A stretch of DNA of 64,000 nucleotides from Tetramitus jugosus (lineage: Eukaryota > Heterolobosea > Eutetramitea > Acrasida > Vahlkampfiidae), in assembly GCA_937625935.1 (NCBI GenBank), contig OW569358.1, positions 475,434-539,433 of the forward strand. The letters run 5' to 3'. A model generated the notes under the pieces. That model did no database searches. It was not told the origin of the DNA and saw nothing but the letters and a program-made list of their open reading frames with translations. This document shows positions 49,767 through 60,116 of this stretch, in pieces. Every line of letters begins with the position of its first letter. Positions within the stretch are counted from its first letter, which is position 1. Made by a program: the position numbers and the translations under genes.

Positions 49767-51686
49767 ATGAAGGATGTATACCTTCCGCTTGAGCTACTGT
49801 TGGAGATATCCTCTTTCTGGGACATGAAATATTTTGTTCGATTTCTGTCAGAGCTCCAGAATAAGGAACTTATTGCCTACTTGTGCGAAGAGAGTGAATT
49901 GTTCAATGATATTGTCTTGGATCTCTATTCAGACTTGAATTCAAAGAATTGTCTTTTGTCTCAGATTGCTAATGTTGTTCTCTTCGTTGACAATTACTGT
50001 CAGCAACCCATGGAACGCACTCTCAAGAAATCATGTTCAATTACAGTGAGAAATATAGATCCGTATCGACTTGTGTATCTCATTCGGTTTAGCGAAACGT
50101 TGTGCAAGATTAGAAGAGTTTCGTCTCTCATGTTTGAGTATCCCTCGATAGAGAGTGCTCTCAAGATTGGCTACTGGTTGAAAGAACAACTTTCAAACTC
50201 TTCTCAACTGTCACCTAGCTTAGAGTCTGTCAGATATCGAACATCAAATTGTAGATATCAGTTTGCCAGTCCGTTAGAGTATCAGCAACCACTTGATGAA
50301 CAAACTCAGATTCCTACCTTGCTGACGGATAAAACCTTATGTATGAGTAATCTAAAACGCTGGGATTTTAGTTATGTGTACGGATACTTTAGTATTGACT
50401 ACCAACCAGTATTGATGCCTCGCTTAGAGTCAATTCAGTTAGCGGGACAACAATTTCTGAGGTTTATTAATCATGATCAGTTTCAATACCACAAATGGAT
50501 ACCAAATATTAGAGCACTTTCTCTATTGAATTTGAGAGCTCATACTATCATTCCAGCAATTTTGAGCTATGTTATTCCTGAGAAACTGAATGTTCTATCA
50601 TTGAAACAGATTGAATTCACACCCAAGCAACTTTCAGACATTTTATGCCTGTTTCCTAACCTGAGCTCCTTTGAGTATATTATGGCAACAGACGAAAGAT
50701 CCGGAGCCGTTTTTGATTGCCAATCATCATTCATCTTACATAATTTACGAAACTTGACTCTGGGTAGTCGCATGATTAGTAATTCTGATATCGAGTGTCT
50801 ACCTGATGTGTTTCCAAATGTTAAATCGCTGACGATACTAGATGCTTTACCAAAGGTTCATTCCGCGACTTTTTGTAAAATATCTCGTCTGAACAAACTG
50901 TCCAAGTTAGATCTATCAAGGTGTCCCACATTTGATACGGAGTCATTTTGCCATGTATTTAGTAATGCTTCCACTATGCTGAGGCAGCTCATAGAACTCT
51001 CTCTGTACGTCAAATCAGACGACTTATCAACTGGTGTTTTGTTAGGAGGGAGAATTGTTCCTATATTACTCTCATTACGTCGCATATCATTTAGAGGTCC
51101 TATCAAGAGATCCAGAAGAGAACTTGAAAAATTAGTCTCAAGGAATGATCTTTATATCAAATGTGTATCCACACATGTGACAACAACTAACATGTATATT
51201 GCTGAGGCAGTAGACGTGGAGCTCACAGAGCTGTGTTATATGAACTGTATTGACAAAATGTGTGAATGTCAAAGAAAACCTTGTACTTCTTGCAGTCTAT
51301 TAGTTCCTTCATGCTGCCAGTTAGATCACCAGTTCGTATGTACTCGGTTAACACATACAGATTATCTTGTTTCGTGCCCTACCTGTGGCGAGAGTCTAAC
51401 ACGCGATGCATACTATGAACATATGAACGAGTATCATCTTGAAAGCATAGGCGCACCTGGTAGACAAGGTAGAAATGATACCACTTTTTGGAGATGTCCA
51501 GTCCGAGGTTGCACGTGTTCTATATCAGTTCCCACTTTTCCACTTGGGTCCCTGTTACTTCGCTTGGGTAGAGCCAAGGTATCTCATCTATATCATGAAT
51601 GTCAATATAATCTGGTGTACGACACCACATGTGGAGCATTCAAAAGGATGGGTGAGATGGGAAACAATCGAAACGTCACAGCGTAG
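49767..51686 (+). CDS. F-box/leucine-rich-repeat-like protein with Cys-rich C terminus
   Basis: A 639-residue protein. The first ~45 residues (YLPLELLLEISSFWDMKYFV) resemble an F-box. Residues ~150-450 contain irregular leucine-rich repeats (LESIQLAGQQFLRF, then IRALSLLNLRAHT, KLNVLSLKQIEFT, LSSFEYI, LRNLTLGSRMIS, VKSLTILDALPKV and KLSKLDLSRCPTFDTESF). The C-terminal ~150 residues are Cys-rich: CECQRKPCTSCSLLVPSCCQ, then VSCPTCGESLTRDAYYEHM with the spacing of a C2H2-like finger, likely zinc-binding. F-box plus LRR would make it a substrate adaptor of a Skp1-cullin ubiquitin ligase; the F-box is weak, so this is an inference. It diverges from the glycerol kinase gene, with 104 bases between starts. 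Confidence 0.6.
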   Translation: MKDVYLPLELLLEISSFWDMKYFVRFLSELQNKELIAYLCEESELFNDIVLDLYSDLNSKNCLLSQIANVVLFVDNYCQQPMERTLKKSCSITVRNIDPYRLVYLIRFSETLCKIRRVSSLMFEYPSIESALKIGYWLKEQLSNSSQLSPSLESVRYRTSNCRYQFASPLEYQQPLDEQTQIPTLLTDKTLCMSNLKRWDFSYVYGYFSIDYQPVLMPRLESIQLAGQQFLRFINHDQFQYHKWIPNIRALSLLNLRAHTIIPAILSYVIPEKLNVLSLKQIEFTPKQLSDILCLFPNLSSFEYIMATDERSGAVFDCQSSFILHNLRNLTLGSRMISNSDIECLPDVFPNVKSLTILDALPKVHSATFCKISRLNKLSKLDLSRCPTFDTESFCHVFSNASTMLRQLIELSLYVKSDDLSTGVLLGGRIVPILLSLRRISFRGPIKRSRRELEKLVSRNDLYIKCVSTHVTTTNMYIAEAVDVELTELCYMNCIDKMCECQRKPCTSCSLLVPSCCQLDHQFVCTRLTHTDYLVSCPTCGESLTRDAYYEHMNEYHLESIGAPGRQGRNDTTFWRCPVRGCTCSISVPTFPLGSLLLRLGRAKVSHLYHECQYNLVYDTTCGAFKRMGEMGNNRNVTA

Positions 51687-51886
51687 ATTTTGAGCATATC
51701 AAGGGTCTACACAAATACCAACCACAGTTCGATGAACTGTTATCCAATTGTACTAATATCTTCGAACCCTTCCAGCACACCAGAGAGGTCAGAAAATCAG
51801 ACGGTGAATTCTCTCGCCGTCTGACGTTTGAAATGTTTTTGTCACACAAGAAAAAAGAACCACAGAAAACCAAACACAAAAAGACA

Positions 51887-52363
51887 ATGTCCACGACCAA
51901 TAAACCATCACGATTGAGACAACTATATGAATCTATCCAAGAGACAACACTGTACCAATTAGTCACACGAAACAAACTTTGGGTATTTGTCATCACACTC
52001 TGCGTACTTGCAATCATTATTCTCATATGGTCCTTCTTGTTGAGTTCGATTGACAAGAGCAAGAGAAAATGGCACTCTGATTTCTCACCGATTACTCACC
52101 CGGAGCGTTACTGCAGTGCACCTTATGCAACCAAACGAAAAAAGTCCCAGGCCACTGCGATGCTCTTCTCTGTTTTTATTGGATTTTTGGGTGCAGATCG
52201 ATTTTATTTGGGTTATACGATCACGGGAGTCATCAAACTGGTCACTTTGGGAGGATTCGGAGCATGGTGGATTATTGATGCCATACTTGTCATTGCAGGT
52301 CACTTGTTTGATGTCAATGGCTGTAAACTGTGGCATGATTGTTGTTGGGCAGGAAACAATTGA
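51887..52363 (+). CDS. TM2-domain membrane protein
   Basis: A 158-residue protein if it starts at ATG 51887; a frame from further up (51833) would add 18 basic residues. Residues ~40-60 are one membrane segment (LWVFVITLCVLAIIILIWSF). Residues ~92-150 form a TM2 domain: two hydrophobic helices around the diagnostic GADRFYLGYTITGVIKL motif, then LGGFGAWWIIDAILVIAG. TM2 proteins are small membrane proteins of unclear biochemistry, some linked to Notch signalling and amyloid-peptide responses in animals. Three predicted membrane spans in total. The C-terminal Cys-rich HDCCW is conserved-looking, with no known role. Confidence 0.85.
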   Translation: MSTTNKPSRLRQLYESIQETTLYQLVTRNKLWVFVITLCVLAIIILIWSFLLSSIDKSKRKWHSDFSPITHPERYCSAPYATKRKKSQATAMLFSVFIGFLGADRFYLGYTITGVIKLVTLGGFGAWWIIDAILVIAGHLFDVNGCKLWHDCCWAGNN

Positions 52364-52845
52364 TTTGGAGAGAAATATCGTAAAGGATCGTACCACCAGC
52401 TTTGTCTAATGTCAAGCAAGCTAGGTTGTAGTAGTGTTGTTGATATTATATGTTGCATCGTGATTACACCTTCTGAATATTGTTGCAGATTGCAATCAAT
52501 CATAGGATACCGAGCGTGTATACACCTGGTTGAATTCGAACAGATACTTGCTTGGATGAACAGCCCGAAAGAGCAACTTCTTTCATTGTATTACAAATAA
52601 AACGCACCTTAACAAAGAGATCGCTTCGGATGATCGAAGATTGACTCTGGAGAAGTTGCAATTAGAACTGGAATTAGTAGAGATGGTTTTTTGTTATCGG
52701 ATGAATTTGACCCTCTCAATGAAGCAAACATCAACCACCAATAGGATGGAGGTCCAATTCATCCAAATCTCATAATCTTTTTAGAAGGTTTCGAATACCG
52801 TGCCGGGGAGAATTGTGCCCAAGAAACAAAACAAGTCCAGCACAA
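52364..52845. other. Intergenic, 482 bases
   Basis: Spacer between tandem genes. Small frames here lack coding character. An AATAAA at about 52597-52602 may serve as a distal poly(A) signal. No RNA gene seen. Confidence 0.5.
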
Positions 52846-54439
52846 ATGATGTCATTTTTTAACACTTTCTTGCTTGTGCTCAGTTGTTGTCTGACACTCG
52901 CGCTGACAACAAGAGCAGCCACCGGCTCACAATTCACTCAAACCATCCATTGGAGTGAAGATCGGTTCGTGGACAATGAAACAGTGATAAACTCTGATAC
53001 ATTGCTCATAATTGACCCTGGTGTTAAAATTACTCTTCAGAATTACTCGACAATTCACATTCTTGGTGCACTCAAGGCTGTTGGTACTGCACAAAAGAGA
53101 ATTGTATTCCAAAGTGCTGATGAAACACGATCAACTTTGCTTGGTAATACGATTATCTTCTCGTCCACTGCAGATTTGGACCAATGTGAGCTGTCTTTTG
53201 TGGATCTGGTGGATATCAATTCTGTGGAAATTGATGAGCGTTTGCAAACGAAGGATGCCACTTTGAATGTGAACCTCTGCATCTTCATTTATCTCTACAA
53301 ATGAGTATGATATAGTCATTGAAGGTAACACTTTTTCAAATGTGACTGGTGCATTCATTTCTGCTCGGAACTGTCTGAGCGTATCTATCAAGAATAATTC
53401 CTTCTCAGAGTGCAGTGGAAACTGCCCTTCCTGTTTGGGCCAGTGTATCTCTATGATTGGAGATCAACAATCCATCTCAGTTGCCACCAAGGTGCACATT
53501 GTTGGTAACACCTTTGAGAAGTTTCATTTTCGTGCCATTGATCTCCCACACGGTAGAATTGAAGAAAACAAGTTTTTGAACAGTGATCAGCAAGCTATCC
53601 ATGTGAATGACCCCATTTTGGAGAATAGTGAGGTGATTGTTCTGAAGAATATCTTTTCTCGTGTCTCAGCAACAGCACTTGATCTCACTTACCCTCTTTT
53701 AATTTTATCACCCGATTATAACTACAAGAGACCTTTGACCTTCTCAGGAAATGTAGTCACTGGTTGTCAATTGAAGGCATCAGAGTCAATGTCTCTCCTC
53801 AATATCTGGGCTCCTCTGGGTTGTACTATCACTGGATCATTGGTGACGATTGAGGATAATGAGTTTTCCTCCAACACTGGTCAGGTAGTTAGCATGAACT
53901 TTGATGTCAATCTTCCCTCAAGAATCAAAATGCATAGGAACACCTTCTTGAACAACACTGCCAATCTTCAAATTGTTCAATACGTTGCTTCCTTCAAATC
54001 GGTAATTGTCACATCTCGGTTAGACATGACTCAAAACTCATTCGAGAGTAATACAGCGTCTTATTTGCTGAGTGTTTCAGATGCCAAAAGTGGTGAGAAG
54101 CCCGCTGTTGTGACAAATGCCACTTTGAATTATTGGCAAGGGTCAACAAAAGTGAAAGAACTCATTTTTGATTCCTACGGTGCTGCGCAAGTAGATTACA
54201 TTCCATGGCTGAAAACTTCCAACTTTGAAGACATGTCCAGCAAGAATCTAGCTTATCCTGAGAATGGAAAAAACAACTGGACTCCACTTCAAATTGGATT
54301 ATTGCTCGTATTGGGAGTGGGGCTTGGTGTCGTTATTCTCTTGATTATTGGTCTGGTTGGTGGCCTCTATATCATGAAGAAGAAGAAGCAAGAAACTCCA
54401 GACAATCAACACTGTTTGTTGCAAGAGACAGACATCTAA
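52846..54439 (+). CDS. Beta-helix type I membrane protein, short intron or frameshift
   Basis: A signal peptide starts at ATG 52846 (MMSFFNTFLLVLSCCLTLAL), followed by a parallel-beta-helix-like ectodomain with rungs such as LLIIDPGVKITLQNYSTIHI, IEGNTFSN, VSIKNNSFSEC, VTIEDNEFSSN, IKMHRNTFLNN and LDMTQNSFESN, several N-glycosylation sites, a C-terminal membrane segment (IGLLLVLGVGLGVVILLIIG) and a short KKKKQ cytosolic tail. The frame changes once near 53270-53305: the first frame stops at 53304 and the second is open from 53273. Either an intron (donor GTGGAA at 53224 or GTGAAC at 53269, acceptor AATGAG ending 53305; both keep phase 0) or a one-base frameshift accounts for this. Beta-helix ectodomains often bind or cleave polysaccharide, but no catalytic residues are evident. 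Possible surface protein. Confidence 0.65.
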
Positions 54440-54956
54440 TTGATCTGATTGAAGAACAACCGACCTCATTGATGTTAGTCGAACATCGAACAAATTATTG
54501 TCGCTCTTTTCTTTGGAAATGACTAACTAGCCCTCAGTGAGAGCGAAAGCTTGAGTAAAACGGTTCATTTCACTAACATGCTGTGACTACAAAACTGTAT
54601 TATCTTCTGTATATTAAACTCTGTGTTTAAGAAACATAGGCATATGCTTGAGCTCAAACATGATATTTTTGTTGAGTTAGTTGACCAAACCAAGAACAAC
54701 CAGTCCTCAGGAGCATCATTTCCGTACGTAACCTGTTTTTGATTTTTGCTCACTGTCCCTGCGCTGGCCGCGTCGTATGAAAGTCTGTCAGAATAATTGA
54801 ACTTGTACTCGGTCACTGGAACTCAAGTTTCTCTCTTGTATGTTCTCTGCCTAATTTTCTGCAACAAACTGGTGAACCTTCTCATCATTAACTCATTCAA
54901 TAAATATCTTCCTCTCATGAATGTTCTGTTGATTGGTGAACATTGTTTTGCACTCA

Positions 54957-55438
54957 GAATTTTCAATCCAAATATATCAAAACCAAGACTTCTATCTTGT
55001 AAAGCAGGAAGCAGGAGAACTTCCGATTTCGATAGTGCAAAAGAGTTTCGTTACAGGGAAGATACTAAAAATTCCCACCAACAAATGGTGTGTTGGCGTG
55101 ATAGCTCTACCAAGATCTTCTCAGTTGGAAACATCAATTACTTGTATGGAGGTATAGTTGTGAATAGGGCATTGCCATTTGTGAGCACCCTATGTTGACT
55201 AGTCTACATTAACAGCCTCAGGTAGACAATTTTTTCAAAACTCCAAAAAGAACGATATATCAAAGGTCTCCACAACAAAGCTCTGCATCGTCTGCATTCC
55301 GCGTCATCAGTCCAACCATTCAAGAAGGCAAAGCTTTATACTTCTCCTTCTGGTGATGGCAGGACTGGTGATGATGATTCAGATCTGAGTGATATGGAGG
55401 ATGATTTAGATAGTGAGCTGTTTCAGCATGCTAACTAA
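54957..55438 (+). CDS. 3' exons of an unidentified gene
   Basis: Two exons in phase: one ending at 55151 and one at 55226-55438, with a 74-nt intron (GTATAG...CAGGTAG). The upstream piece reads SIQIYQNQDFYLVKQEAGEL, then VTGKILKIPTNKWCVGVIAL; the last exon reads FSKLQKERYIKGLHNKALHR, then a typical acidic C-terminal tail (DDDSDLSDMEDDLDSELFQ) before TAA. The first exon has an acceptor-like TTTGCACTCAG ending at 54956, so more exons should lie upstream, but joining to the best donor (GTATGT near 54839) gives an in-frame stop in the frame tested. It may be a gene fragment. Family not recognised. Confidence 0.35.
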
Positions 55439-55481
55439 CATAATGTAACACACACGAGAGCAGTAAAGTAACATATATCTC

Positions 55482-56655
55482 TTATTGTCTGAATCTGAAA
55501 TCCACGTCCGAAAAAGTGCAATTCTTCAGTGGAGAATTGATCCAATTGGGCTTTCCCTTACTCCAATATGAAAACACTCCAATACAAGCTTTGTAATCTT
55601 TTTGAGGCTCCCTATATGCCGAATGATTGGTAAACAAAAGATGGAAACGACCCCAATCGTGAAGAACGGCAACATTGGAAGGCCCTCGCAGTCCATTGCT
55701 CCTACCAAATCTAGCAATAAAACCACCAGTGTAAGGATCCATTGTTGTCAACTGCTAAAATATTGGCACATTTAAACTGACCAGGTTTATCTCCCTTCTC
55801 ACCAAATGAAGTGACACCTGTGGCCAATTTTGAATCCAGTTTCACGATATTTGTTCCATTGCTTGGAGCAAACACATCTCCACTAGAATTCACAACACTT
55901 GGACCAATATGGCGCATCACTGTGGGACTGAAACGGAGCTCATCTGACAAGTATTCAATTACAGAATACTGTCCATGTTCGATTGCAGCTTCAACAAGAG
56001 TTGTATTGTTTCGTAATCGCTCAGAGGCGTAATGTAAAGCTGGACCACAATTTGTCACAGCCGTCCATATAACATCATAGTCATCTCTCCAGTATTCAGG
56101 AAGATGGTTTAAAGCCACCGTTGCTAATTCGTGTTTCATACAGCGCATTACAATGTCTCGATCATTTTTCAGTTCCTCTGACACTAATTCCACCACGACT
56201 GGATTCTCTCGAATCGCTTTTATCACAATCCTTTTGGTATTCCTTGCGATCAACGGCAAGTATTCCAGACAGTATGGTTCAACAGGAACTAAAAGCTGCA
56301 TCCACTTCTACTGCAGATGATATCATTGCTTCGTCATCTGAATACAACTTTGGATCAACATATTAAAGGAGAAAGTCATCTGTTGGGATCAGATCAGACT
56401 CTAGTGCTGCACAGAGTACATCTCGGTCCTTTTGAAGTTCCTCGTTTAATTCATAGAAATGAGAATGGTCATGCTTCAAGGCTGCAATAACAATATCTCT
56501 ATCCTTTAGCAGCTCTTTATCATCAATATGTTCAAATATGTCTCTGGTCTTCATTGCAATAAGAATCATTGCTTTGTCATGTGCAAACGATTCATCAACA
56601 TAAATGTAAGCATATCCATCGTTCTGTACGCTTTGCAGGAATGCTTAAAGCGATG
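55482..56655 (-). pseudogene. Decayed DUF4116-repeat/NHL gene
   Basis: Minus-strand remnants in at least three frames. From the 5' side: FLQSVQNDGYAYIYVDE plus ELLKDRDIVIAALKHDH and ELQKDRDVLCAALESD, then after a stop YVDPKLYSDDEAMISSAVEV, then after a shift KNDRDIVMRCMKHE, YASERLRNNTTLVEAAIEHG and YLSDELRFSPTVM. These are DUF4116-type repeats (pattern LKxDRxxVLxAV). They are followed by an NHL-like blade (GEKGDKPGQFKCANILAVDN) that breaks near 55745 and resumes in another frame as GGFIARFGRSNGLRGPSNVAV. At least three disruptions and no upstream ATG for the first piece argue for a pseudogene. Introns could explain one, not all. The function of DUF4116 repeats is unknown. Confidence 0.65.
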
Positions 56656-57018
56656 GAGAAAAAAGTATTTTATTTTGTATCAGAATCCAAAAGACCCAAA
56701 GAGTGTGCGCGAACATATCCACGGAGAAACGTTGCGATTGTTCATTAACACTGTCATACAAAATACTGAAGAAAAACTCGTTTTTGATCTCTCCAATTAG
56801 TCGTTTGATACTCAAACGACGTTTTGAGTCGTATGTAGCTGAACATGTTATTAAAACTATTGAGTTGAAGAGAAAGGAAGAGTGCGAAAGCCGCGCAGGG
56901 GAGTGTGATGAAGCATTATCCATCGAGCATCAGAGAGATTGCAAAGAGTTATGTGGATCACACAATTGACAAGAAAACAGCTATGGAACAGTTTGAAGCA
57001 AAGCTCGCTCGAGATTAA
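56640..57018 (+). pseudogene. Gene remnant with frameshifts
   Basis: Short coding-like pieces in successive frames on the plus strand: WRKKYFILYQNPKDPKSVRE, INTVIQNTEEKLVFDLSN, then RRFESYVAEHVIKTIELKRK, then MKHYPSSIREIAKSYVDHTI and KKTAMEQFEAKLARD before TAA at about 57018. No continuous frame and no clean introns connect them. Family not recognised. It overlaps head-on with the DUF4116 remnant, as expected in rearranged subtelomeric DNA. Confidence 0.35.
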
Positions 57019-57127
57019 CATATGTACTCTGCTTTTTCAACGAAGGAATGGTAAACAATCACATGGCGGTGTCAGTGGATAATACTAATGTCTCGGGCCC
57101 GAATGATTTCGTTTTCCCGAAAGCAGC

Positions 57128-58110
57128 TCAAAGCTCGTCATGTTCAACGTTAGGTCTTTTTATGGTTGCTAGATCATCAAGAAACAATTTAGTTTCCGTA
57201 AAACGTGTGCAATCATAAAAGAATTGGTCAAAAACGGCTGTACTTATATCCTTCTTCATTGGATTCCAGATATGGAGATACCCCTTAAATGTTGTAAATA
57301 GATCCTGCCAGTGATCGAATCGAGTGACGAAGCGGTTCAAGTCAAAGGTAACAGCTGTAACATTTGTTAAATGTGAATCGCGAACACCCCCAATAGTACA
57401 TTGGTGTATGACGATGGTAAAATATAGATATGTCTCTTATACTTTGAGCACCACTCAATTGCTTTGGAAAACCAACTGTTAAGGCCTGAATAATAACAAG
57501 AACTACATATCTATACGGTGTGAGAAAGATTTGGGCATTTCTTGTTCAGCCAAAACATCCTGGAAGTTTGTCTTGAACCTTGATCATAATCAGACAGGGG
57601 TCTAAAAACTCATACTTCAACAGAATTGCCATAACCAGAGAAGGAGACAACTTATGCTTTTGTACAAACTTGATTGTTACCGACTCAATGATTCTTGATG
57701 AGAGAGTTCAACTTCACCAGTCTACCCAGAAAACTTGTACGTCTCCATCATATCCTCAAAATTCTTGAAACTCTCGGTGCCGTAGTAGAGGTATCTCAAT
57801 GTCTCTGTAATTGAAACAATCGAGTAATTCTCAAACTTTTACACGCCCACACTATGATCCCCTTCGTTATTCAAAGGAACATAGTACAGTGAGTCAAGTT
57901 CTGGTCTTTAGGAGTGTTGCCATTGAACAATGACTGAAAGTAGGTAGATGTTGTAGCAAGAATAGCTTTGTGTGCTTTAATTCGATTGCCGTCCATTGAC
58001 TCCAACACAACATCTGTGTAGAGTTGCTGTCTGAAGATCTGAGATAAGGTTAACACTGATGGAGTCTTCACAATATTGATCAACAGAGAGTTCTCAACTG
58101 TCGGTCAATG
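57128..58110 (-). pseudogene. Decayed BTB-domain gene
   Basis: The 5' part is a recognisable BTB/POZ domain: LSQIFRQQLYTDVVLESMDG, then NRIKAHKAILATTSTYFQSL. It breaks near 57880 and continues in another frame as SITETLRYLYYGTESFKNFE, the usual BTB helix that follows. Further down, after more breaks, come SWFSKAIEWCSKYKRHIYIL and VTFDLNRFVTRFDHWQDLF plus TAVFDQFFYDCTRFTETKLF. Stops and shifts at three or more places show decay. RCC1-BTB genes are likely parents, since an RCC1 gene with a BTB-like end sits at 18060-19418, but this is only a suggestion. Confidence 0.55.
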
Positions 58111-58669
58111 CTGACACCCTGAGGTTCACATCTGTGATCAAGGAATCGACAACCTCGGAAGAGAAAATGGTTGACAACAGCGACAAAGGGGACGTTGTTG
58201 GGGCTAGGATTGATGCGTACAATACCTCGAATCTCACTGAAGGATTTGATCAAACCACAAACAGAACGTTGCCACCAACCATCCCATTCCCGCCGGAATA
58301 CGAGGATCACACAGATATTCTTCCACAAGTTCAGCAACTCAAAGGAGTAACAATTCCCTATATTGATCTTTTGGTGTTTCTCCTTGATCCAAGAAAGAGC
58401 AATGTGCTCAATGATTGGAGTGAGAGAGTTCAAATCAAAATCTCGCGCATGAAGGCCAATAATCTCACAATATTATGGGAAGGATGTATGCGCCAGAGCG
58501 GTAGACACCAGATAGATTCGTTACAATAATCCACCAGATAGATTCAATATCGGAATGGAGTTGCTGGAAAGTGTGTTAAAAATGATCAATATCAAGATTG
58601 AATCATTTTCACCTTATAAAGTCTTCCTCCGCTTCATCAAACACACAAAAGAAACAATAATCACTCAGC
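58111..58669. other. No assignable gene, 559 bases
   Basis: Open frames exist on both strands (58134-58529 plus, 58080-58433 minus), but neither resembles a known protein. They may be 5' parts of the decayed BTB gene or the leader of the kinase gene that follows. Confidence 0.4.
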
Positions 58670-60058
58670 ATGATCATCACATTCATCATTGCGCTCACTA
58701 CAACCATTTTCATTGGGAGAAGAGTATCACTATGGTTCGACGTTCAATGCTTCTACTTTCAAAAACTGTTTCAATCATTGTTCATGTATTCAGTTACTCA
58801 AGTGATACAAAGAGTAGTTGGAAATCGCTTTTCTCCCTTCTCTTTTCCTGACATTAATAATGGACATTCATCTAAAGAATGGTTACGTTCCGTTATACAA
58901 CACAAGATGAGTGAGAAGAATGTGACGGTTCCAAAGATTGAGAAAGTGGAATTCTCCTCAGAGAGTATTCATGGTGGGTTGACTGGTGATCTGAAAAAGT
59001 TAATTATTACTTGGTCAGATAACTCTGATGAGAGGCTGCCAAAATCTCTGATCGTAAAGTCAACATATCCTACATTAGTTAGTTTCATTGGATGTGCATT
59101 CACTGAAAGCTCTAGAGAAGTATGGTTCTCAAAACAATTTGCACAAGATGAGATATTTGGAACGCCAATTGTCTATTATGCTGAGACATCAGAATTCACT
59201 AGACAATATTTAATTGTAATGGAGGATTTGTCAGATCGTGCTGTACTGGTTGGGCATCTGTTGGGAAATCAGTGTTGGGGGAAGAAGAAAATTCCTAGCA
59301 ACGTTGAACAAGATCCAGTTCGTATAATAGAAGTTCTTTACAAGCAAGCAGCTAAAATGCATGCGAAGTTTTGGAGAGATGAATCACTATTGAGAAATTC
59401 ATGGATGAAATCTGCTGAATATCTGAAAGGTCAAAATCGAGTGAAATGGGAATTTTCCATGGAATCAATCAGACACAAGTGGAACAGAGTCAAGAGCAGA
59501 ATCAATAAGAATCAGACTGGAGTGAAATGGTCTGACAAGTTGATAAAAGAGGCAGATGCAACCTTGAGAAACACCAGCTGGGAAAACTTTCAGAGAGCTT
59601 TTGATGTTAAAGATAAGAACACTGCTTTCACACTATGTCATGGAGATTACCATGGAGGAAATGTGTTATGGTCACAAGATCAGAAAAACAGTAGAATTCC
59701 TGCTTACAATGTAGATTGGAGTGAGGCCGGTGTATTCTGTCCATTCACTGATCTTGCACAATTTGTGATCAGTCATCTCCCAATTGAAACGAGAAGAAAA
59801 CACGAGTACAATCTATTCAAAACCTACTATGTTCATCTGATCAAAAACGGTGTATCAGCTGAGACATTCCCATTGGATGCTTGCTGGGAAAGATACAAAA
59901 GTGGTGGAATCGAACGTTGGATTCAAATGTTAATCTTGTTGGATACACTGGATCTTCCAGAATTCTCCATCCAATGGTTCCATGATCAAGTAGCTGCATT
60001 CATTGAAGATCACGGCTCTCATCGTGCCATGCTCTGTACGGCTTATTGTTTCCCGTAA
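58670..60058 (+). CDS. Ecdysteroid-kinase/aminoglycoside-phosphotransferase-like protein
   Basis: A 462-residue protein with the protein-kinase-like small-molecule kinase fold. The nucleotide-lid region includes SLIVKSTYPTL (the ATP-contacting Lys) and YLIVMEDLSDRA, a hinge wording typical of EcKinase/CHK-like proteins. The catalytic loop is CHGDYHGGNVLW (His324, Asp326, Asn331), followed by the metal-binding Asp349 in YNVDWSEAG and a PFTDLAQFVI helix. All catalytic residues are intact, so ATP-dependent phosphorylation of a small hydroxyl compound is likely; the substrate is unknown. The N terminus (MIITFIIALTTTIFI) is hydrophobic, a membrane anchor or signal that is not standard in the family. 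It is the last intact-looking plus-strand gene before the telomere. Confidence 0.78.
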   Translation: MIITFIIALTTTIFIGRRVSLWFDVQCFYFQKLFQSLFMYSVTQVIQRVVGNRFSPFSFPDINNGHSSKEWLRSVIQHKMSEKNVTVPKIEKVEFSSESIHGGLTGDLKKLIITWSDNSDERLPKSLIVKSTYPTLVSFIGCAFTESSREVWFSKQFAQDEIFGTPIVYYAETSEFTRQYLIVMEDLSDRAVLVGHLLGNQCWGKKKIPSNVEQDPVRIIEVLYKQAAKMHAKFWRDESLLRNSWMKSAEYLKGQNRVKWEFSMESIRHKWNRVKSRINKNQTGVKWSDKLIKEADATLRNTSWENFQRAFDVKDKNTAFTLCHGDYHGGNVLWSQDQKNSRIPAYNVDWSEAGVFCPFTDLAQFVISHLPIETRRKHEYNLFKTYYVHLIKNGVSAETFPLDACWERYKSGGIERWIQMLILLDTLDLPEFSIQWFHDQVAAFIEDHGSHRAMLCTAYCFP

Positions 60059-60116
60059 ACACAATGAATTCACGTTCAAGAGTCCAATTACAATGACAAC
60101 TAATCACACTGTCTCA

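Noticed and set aside
54797-55198. 133-residue plus-strand frame
   Set aside because: A different frame over the same DNA (54957-55151) splices in phase to a convincing last exon; this frame lacks a good start and does not.
57580-57768. 62-residue plus-strand frame in the BTB remnant
   Set aside because: Antisense to the decayed BTB gene and not protein-like.
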